Assembly (NCBI RefSeq): GCF_003688405.1
Contig: NZ_REFC01000011.1
Coordinates: forward strand, 682,001 to 746,000
Direction of reading: 5' to 3'
Source of the DNA: Ulvibacter antarcticus
GTDB taxonomy: Bacteria; Bacteroidota; Bacteroidia; Flavobacteriales; Flavobacteriaceae
Length of the DNA: 64,000 bases
A model generated the notes under the pieces. It did not search any database. It was given only the letters and a program-made list of their open reading frames with translations, and was not told the DNA's origin. Positions 60,523 to 64,000 of the stretch are shown here, in pieces; within the stretch, counting starts at the first letter, position 1, and every line of letters begins with the position of its first letter. Position numbers and translations under genes: made by a program.

Positions 60523-60783
60523 ATGAATATCTCCGTTGAGCTTACTTTTAGTCCGTTGCAAGATGATTACGAAGCTGCGATTATCGATTTTATTAAAAGT
60601 TTGAGAGCCTCAGGGCTTAAAGTACTTGAAAATCCTTTGAGTACACAGGTTTATGGTGAATATGATGAGGTAATGAATCTACTACAGAAAGAAATGAAAA
60701 CGGCATTGGAAGCGATTGAAAGAGGCTTACTTTATATTAAAATTGTAAAATCTGACAGAAGCGATTATGAGCCCCATTTTTGA
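60523..60783 (+). CDS. YkoF/MTH1187-like small binding protein
   Basis: An 86-residue cytoplasmic protein that opens MNISVELTFSPLQDDYEAAI, the ferredoxin-like fold start seen in YkoF- and MTH1187-type thiamine- or metabolite-binding proteins. The central GLKVLENPLSTQVYGEYDEVM segment also fits. It lies first in the operon and its stop overlaps the start of the pnuC gene by 17 bases. Thiamine binding is a family property, not shown here. Confidence 0.8.
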   Translation: MNISVELTFSPLQDDYEAAIIDFIKSLRASGLKVLENPLSTQVYGEYDEVMNLLQKEMKTALEAIERGLLYIKIVKSDRSDYEPHF

Positions 60784-61408
60784 GTTTCTCTTCGGACAAT
60801 ACAGTGGATATGATACGCTCGATATAGCACTTGAGATTATAGCGGTCATTTTTGGCTTTTTCTCGGTTTGGTTTTCAAAAGAAAATAACATCCTGGTCTT
60901 TCCTACAGGGATGATAAGCACGGCAATCTTTGTATATCTTCTATTAAAATGGACATTATTGGGAGATATGATGATAAACGCTTATTATTTTATAATGAGT
61001 GTTTATGGATGGTATATCTGGACAAGAAAGGTAGATGAGAGTCATGTTACACCCATATCGGTTGCCACTAAAAAAGAACATTTCTATTCGATTTTTATTT
61101 TTATTGCCACCGTTATATTTGTATTTGTGGTATATCAAGCCTTCGATAAATGGAACAATTGGACTGCCTATGTGGATGCCTTTACGACCGGAGTGTTTTT
61201 TGTAGGGATGTGGTTAATGGCAAAGCGTAAAACCGAAAATTGGATCTATTGGATTATTGGAGATATTATATCCATACCATTATATTTTTATAAAGGATTT
61301 ACTTTTACGAGTATTCAATATCTTATTTTTACCTTCGTCGCAGTATTTGGTTATCTCGCATGGAAGAAACACTTAAACAAACCCGAACCGACGGGAATAA
61401 TTGCTTAA
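60767..61408 (+). CDS. pnuC: PnuC-family nucleoside/vitamin transporter
   Basis: Facilitative inner-membrane transporter of 213 residues with about seven membrane helices, the usual PnuC architecture. Family motifs include WFSKENNILVFPTGMIS, YGWYIW and the NWIYWIIGDIISIPLYFYKG segment near the C-terminus, which lines the substrate site. PnuC carries nicotinamide riboside while the PnuT relatives carry thiamine; the next gene (NadR-like kinase) favours nicotinamide riboside, the preceding YkoF-like gene would favour thiamine. It overlaps both neighbours (17 and 49 bases). Confidence 0.92.
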   Translation: MSPIFEFLFGQYSGYDTLDIALEIIAVIFGFFSVWFSKENNILVFPTGMISTAIFVYLLLKWTLLGDMMINAYYFIMSVYGWYIWTRKVDESHVTPISVATKKEHFYSIFIFIATVIFVFVVYQAFDKWNNWTAYVDAFTTGVFFVGMWLMAKRKTENWIYWIIGDIISIPLYFYKGFTFTSIQYLIFTFVAVFGYLAWKKHLNKPEPTGIIA

Positions 61409-61950
61409 AAGTAGTCTTTTTCGGACCAGAATCGTCCGGAAAGACTACAGTATCAAGACAGTTGGCGTCATATTTTAATACGGTATATGTACCCGAATAT
61501 ATGCGTGTATATCTTCAGAAAAAATGGGACGATTCTAAAGAAAAATGTACAAAAGTGGACCTGATGCCCATTGCAATTGGACAAATGAAGGCCGAAAATG
61601 AAGCTTCAGAAAAAGCAAATAAAGTATTGATTTGTGACACTAATTTACTGGAAATCAAGGTATATTCTGAATATTACTATGATGGATTTTGTCCTTCAGA
61701 AATAAAAAAATATGCCCAGGAAAATACATATGACCTTTACTTTTTGACGTATATAGACACGAAATGGCAAATCGATGATTTACGTGATAGACCCGATGAA
61801 CGGGAGGAAATGTTTCGTATTTTTGAAGCTCAACTAATTGATTATAATCTCCGTTATGAAGTTTTAAAAGGCAGTCAGAATGTACGCTTTGGCTTTGCCG
61901 TAGAAAAAATTGAAAAATTGCTTAAGGAGAAAAAGAATGCTTACAAATAA
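61360..61950 (+). CDS. NadR-like nucleoside kinase (AAA_28)
   Basis: P-loop kinase of 196 residues that would phosphorylate nicotinamide riboside after uptake. The Walker A motif FFGPESSGKTT sits near residues 20-30, and VPEYMRVYL and ICDTNLLEIKVYSEYYYD follow, as in the kinase domain of NadR. There is no N-terminal adenylyltransferase or helix-turn-helix domain, so this is the kinase part alone. It overlaps pnuC by 49 bases and the DUF4301 gene by 14 bases, so all are one transcript. The substrate is inferred from PnuC. Confidence 0.88.
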   Translation: MEETLKQTRTDGNNCLKVVFFGPESSGKTTVSRQLASYFNTVYVPEYMRVYLQKKWDDSKEKCTKVDLMPIAIGQMKAENEASEKANKVLICDTNLLEIKVYSEYYYDGFCPSEIKKYAQENTYDLYFLTYIDTKWQIDDLRDRPDEREEMFRIFEAQLIDYNLRYEVLKGSQNVRFGFAVEKIEKLLKEKKNAYK

Positions 61951-63466
61951 AGATCTGCAGCAAATAGAACAACTCGGGCTGCATGAAAATATAATTTCAA
62001 GGCAATTAGATACCTTTATCAAGGGGATTCCTTTTACACATGTTGTAACCGCTGCTTCAGTTGGGAACGGTATTGAGGTAATTGGTTTAGAAGATCAGCA
62101 CCGACTTATAGATCTTTACGATCATAAACGAGAAGGTTTAGACCTAGTTAAGTTTGTTCCTGCTTCTGGAGCTGCGACCCGAATGTTTAGCTTTTTGTAT
62201 AAGTTTTTGGATGAATTTAATCCTGAAGAGCAGAAGTTAAAGAACTTTCTTAAATCGGGAAACCATAAACAACTGGAAATTTTTCTGGATTCGTTAAAAG
62301 AATTCGCCTTTGTAAGTGCTATCCGTAAAAAAGTTAAAAAACATTTTCCTGAATACAAACATGGGACCAAAGGAATGCGTGCTTACCTCTTTGTAAGTTT
62401 AATGTTGGGAAATAAAGGGTTGAATTTTAGTAAATTACCAAAGGGATTAATTCCTTTTCATAAATATTCCAAATACTCTACAACAGCCTTTGAAGAACAA
62501 CTTTATGAAGCTGCGTTTTATGCGTCTTCTGGTAATGAGGTTTTTACACATTTTACATTTTCGAAAATTCACCTCCCTTATTTCAAAAATGAATTTGAAG
62601 GAGTTAAAAATCGTGTCAGCAAAAAGACAAAAAAGAAATTTCACGTCTCATATTCCTTTCAAGATAGAAATACAGATACCGTTGCTGTAACTCACGAAAA
62701 TAAACCCATACGAAACGGTAACGGAGAGTTGATTTTCAGACCTTCCGGTCACGGTGCACTTTTAGAGAATTTGAATCAGGTCGATGCAGACCTAATTTTT
62801 ATTAAGAATATTGATAATGTTGCCTCCGAAGACTCTGCCGAACATATCGCTTTTTATAAGAAAATGCTGGCGGGAAAATTGTTGTGGCTTCAAAAAAAGC
62901 TATTTAATTATCTGGAAATTTTATTAAGCGAGGATTTCAACATTGAAACATTAAAAGACATAAAATCGTTTCTATGGAATGAACTTAATATTAAGAATAT
63001 TCCTGAAAGCATCACTGAAATTACAGCTATCTTAAACAGACCATTACGGGTTTGTGGGGTTGTTAAAAATACCGGGGCTCCCGGAGGTGGACCGTTTTGG
63101 GTGAAGAACGAATCTGGGAACATATCCCTTCAAATTGTAGAATTGGTTCAAATAGATAAAAACAATACCCACCAAACATCTGTGGTAAATGAGGCAACCC
63201 ATTTTAATCCTGTCGATATTGTATGTGGCATAAGAGATTATAAAGGCAAGAAATTTGACCTTTCATTATTTAGTGATCCTGAAGCAGGATTAATTTCATC
63301 AAAAATCCAAAATGGAATTCCACTTAAAATTCTTGAATTGCCAGGGCTTTGGAACGGCGGAATGGCTTATTGGAATACGGCTATGGTGGAAGTGCCATTG
63401 AGTACGTTCAATCCTGTAAAAACTGTGAACGATCTGTTAAGCAAAGAACATCGTCCAAAATTATAA
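61937..63466 (+). CDS. DUF4301 family protein
   Basis: A 509-residue cytoplasmic protein. The ATG at 61937 is used; a TTG nine codons earlier lies in the previous gene. The protein opens MLTNKDLQQIEQLGLHE, the DUF4301 start, and has the family segments LVKFVPASGAATRMF (a nucleotidyltransferase-like SGxGTRM/PASGAATRM motif), KGLIPFHKYS and CGVVKNTGAPGGGPFWVKN. The PASGAATRMF motif suggests a nucleotide-sugar-transferase-like fold; activity is unknown. It overlaps the kinase gene by 14 bases and the release-factor gene by one. Confidence 0.9.
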   Translation: MLTNKDLQQIEQLGLHENIISRQLDTFIKGIPFTHVVTAASVGNGIEVIGLEDQHRLIDLYDHKREGLDLVKFVPASGAATRMFSFLYKFLDEFNPEEQKLKNFLKSGNHKQLEIFLDSLKEFAFVSAIRKKVKKHFPEYKHGTKGMRAYLFVSLMLGNKGLNFSKLPKGLIPFHKYSKYSTTAFEEQLYEAAFYASSGNEVFTHFTFSKIHLPYFKNEFEGVKNRVSKKTKKKFHVSYSFQDRNTDTVAVTHENKPIRNGNGELIFRPSGHGALLENLNQVDADLIFIKNIDNVASEDSAEHIAFYKKMLAGKLLWLQKKLFNYLEILLSEDFNIETLKDIKSFLWNELNIKNIPESITEITAILNRPLRVCGVVKNTGAPGGGPFWVKNESGNISLQIVELVQIDKNNTHQTSVVNEATHFNPVDIVCGIRDYKGKKFDLSLFSDPEAGLISSKIQNGIPLKILELPGLWNGGMAYWNTAMVEVPLSTFNPVKTVNDLLSKEHRPKL

Positions 63467-63873
63467 TGAATGAATCACAGCTTCTTTCTGAAATTTCATT
63501 TAAGGCAATTCGAAATAGTGGCCCGGGTGGGCAACACGTGAACAAAACTTCTACTAGAGTTGAATTGAGCTTTCTTCTAAATACTTCGGAAGCGCTTTCA
63601 GAAACAGAAAAATTAAGGATTGAAAAAAAACTTGGTAATCGTATTTCTCAGGACGGATATTTGCGATTACAATGCGGTGAGACCAGAAGTCAGCATCGTA
63701 ATAAGACCCTTGTGATTGAACGTTTTTTGGAACTCATTCGGAAAGGAATTAAGCTAGTTAAACCTCGAAAAAAAACCAAGCCGTCTAAAAACTCCATTGA
63801 ACGCCGGTTAAAATCGAAGAAAAATCAGGCTTTGAAAAAATCAAATAGGAAACCGCCAAAATTTGATTCTTAA
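63466..63873 (+). CDS. arfB: ArfB/YaeJ-like peptidyl-tRNA hydrolase release factor
   Basis: Rescues stalled ribosomes by hydrolysing the peptidyl-tRNA. The 135-residue protein has the catalytic GGQ in NSGPGGQHVNKTSTRVEL and the C-terminal Lys/Arg-rich tail (KKTKPSKNSIERRLKSKKNQ) that enters the mRNA channel. No stop-codon-recognition domain is present, which separates it from RF1/RF2. Its ATG overlaps the DUF4301 stop by one base (TAATG). The link with nucleotide metabolism in this operon is unexplained. Confidence 0.93.
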   Translation: MNESQLLSEISFKAIRNSGPGGQHVNKTSTRVELSFLLNTSEALSETEKLRIEKKLGNRISQDGYLRLQCGETRSQHRNKTLVIERFLELIRKGIKLVKPRKKTKPSKNSIERRLKSKKNQALKKSNRKPPKFDS

Positions 63874-64000
63874 AACTACACAGAAACTGTATACAAATTA
63901 TACAATTTAGCCTCGGTCTATACAGTTTTTCTTAAAACTAAATATTTTGATTTATTTATAATGTGCTGACATTGTGATGCTTAAATTGATTTTTGATAAT
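63874..64000. other. Right-edge gap
   Basis: AT-rich sequence to the window end without a frame, hairpin terminator or repeat that I can support. It may hold the promoter of a gene beyond the edge. Confidence 0.4.

Noticed and set aside
61923-61937. AAGGAG before the DUF4301 start as a Shine-Dalgarno site
   Set aside because: It is made of Lys and Glu codons of the preceding gene, and Bacteroidota mostly do not use Shine-Dalgarno sites, so the match is probably chance.

Overview
The window is chromosomal DNA of a member of the Bacteroidota, most likely a marine Flavobacteriaceae; I cannot name the genus. The evidence is consistent: AT-rich genes without Shine-Dalgarno sequences, promoters of the Bacteroidota type (TTG/TTTG, about 17-23 bases, then TAnnTTTG), two secreted proteins ending in type IX secretion (T9SS type A) sorting domains, an ExbB-ExbD-ExbD TonB-energising operon, DUF5916 and DUF4301 proteins, and a GGGP-synthase-type prenyltransferase. 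No insertion sequence, prophage, CRISPR array or rRNA operon is visible. One tRNA gene, tRNA-Ser(GGA), is present.

Layout. 1-6.7 kb: a TetR-controlled tripartite RND efflux operon on the minus strand, with the pump gene running off the left edge; its promoter is straddled by a perfect 8-bp inverted repeat that looks like the TetR operator. 6.8-12.7 kb: polyprenyl diphosphate synthase, a small outer-membrane barrel, and the 2-oxoglutarate dehydrogenase E1/E2 genes (sucA, sucB). 12.7-16.1 kb: a 46-residue membrane micro-protein, a NarL-type response regulator with its TPR sensor kinase, and a retropepsin-like protease. 16.1-20.8 kb: tatD-ansA, tRNA-Ser, and exbB-X-exbD-exbD. 20.9-29.1 kb: a PorT-like barrel, a PAP2-like membrane protein coupled to rpoN, asnS, an RND/MMPL exporter and a DUF5686-like barrel. 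29.1-33.9 kb: translation genes in the order frr, pyrH, tsf, rpsB, rpsI, rplM (all minus).

34-37 kb holds two T9SS cargo proteins (a seven-repeat putative propeller and a leucine-rich-repeat protein). 37-46 kb has a small hypothetical protein, pyruvate carboxylase, a large unrecognised protein with kinase-like sequence signatures, a DUF5916 outer-membrane protein and a lipocalin-like lipoprotein. polA follows. 49.1-54.5 kb is a cyanophycin locus: isoaspartyl peptidase, cyanophycinase and cyanophycin synthetase, which together would make and fully recycle the Asp/Arg storage polymer. 54.8-57.4 kb contains secreted proteins of unknown role, a transglutaminase-like protein and DUF3052. 57.4-60.4 kb has a structured intergenic repeat, ahcY, a phosphopantetheinyl transferase and GGGP synthase. 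The last 3.4 kb is a tightly overlapped operon: YkoF-like protein, PnuC transporter, NadR-like kinase, DUF4301 and an ArfB-like release factor; the transporter-kinase pair points to nicotinamide riboside salvage.

Most of this is housekeeping. The parts most worth a second look are the kinase-like protein at 41.2-42.3 kb, the cyanophycin locus, the three-copy operator-like repeat at 54.76-54.81 kb, period-7 tandem arrays that begin at or beside stop codons, the alternative hairpins behind rpsI, and the structured repeats at 57.4-57.7 kb.
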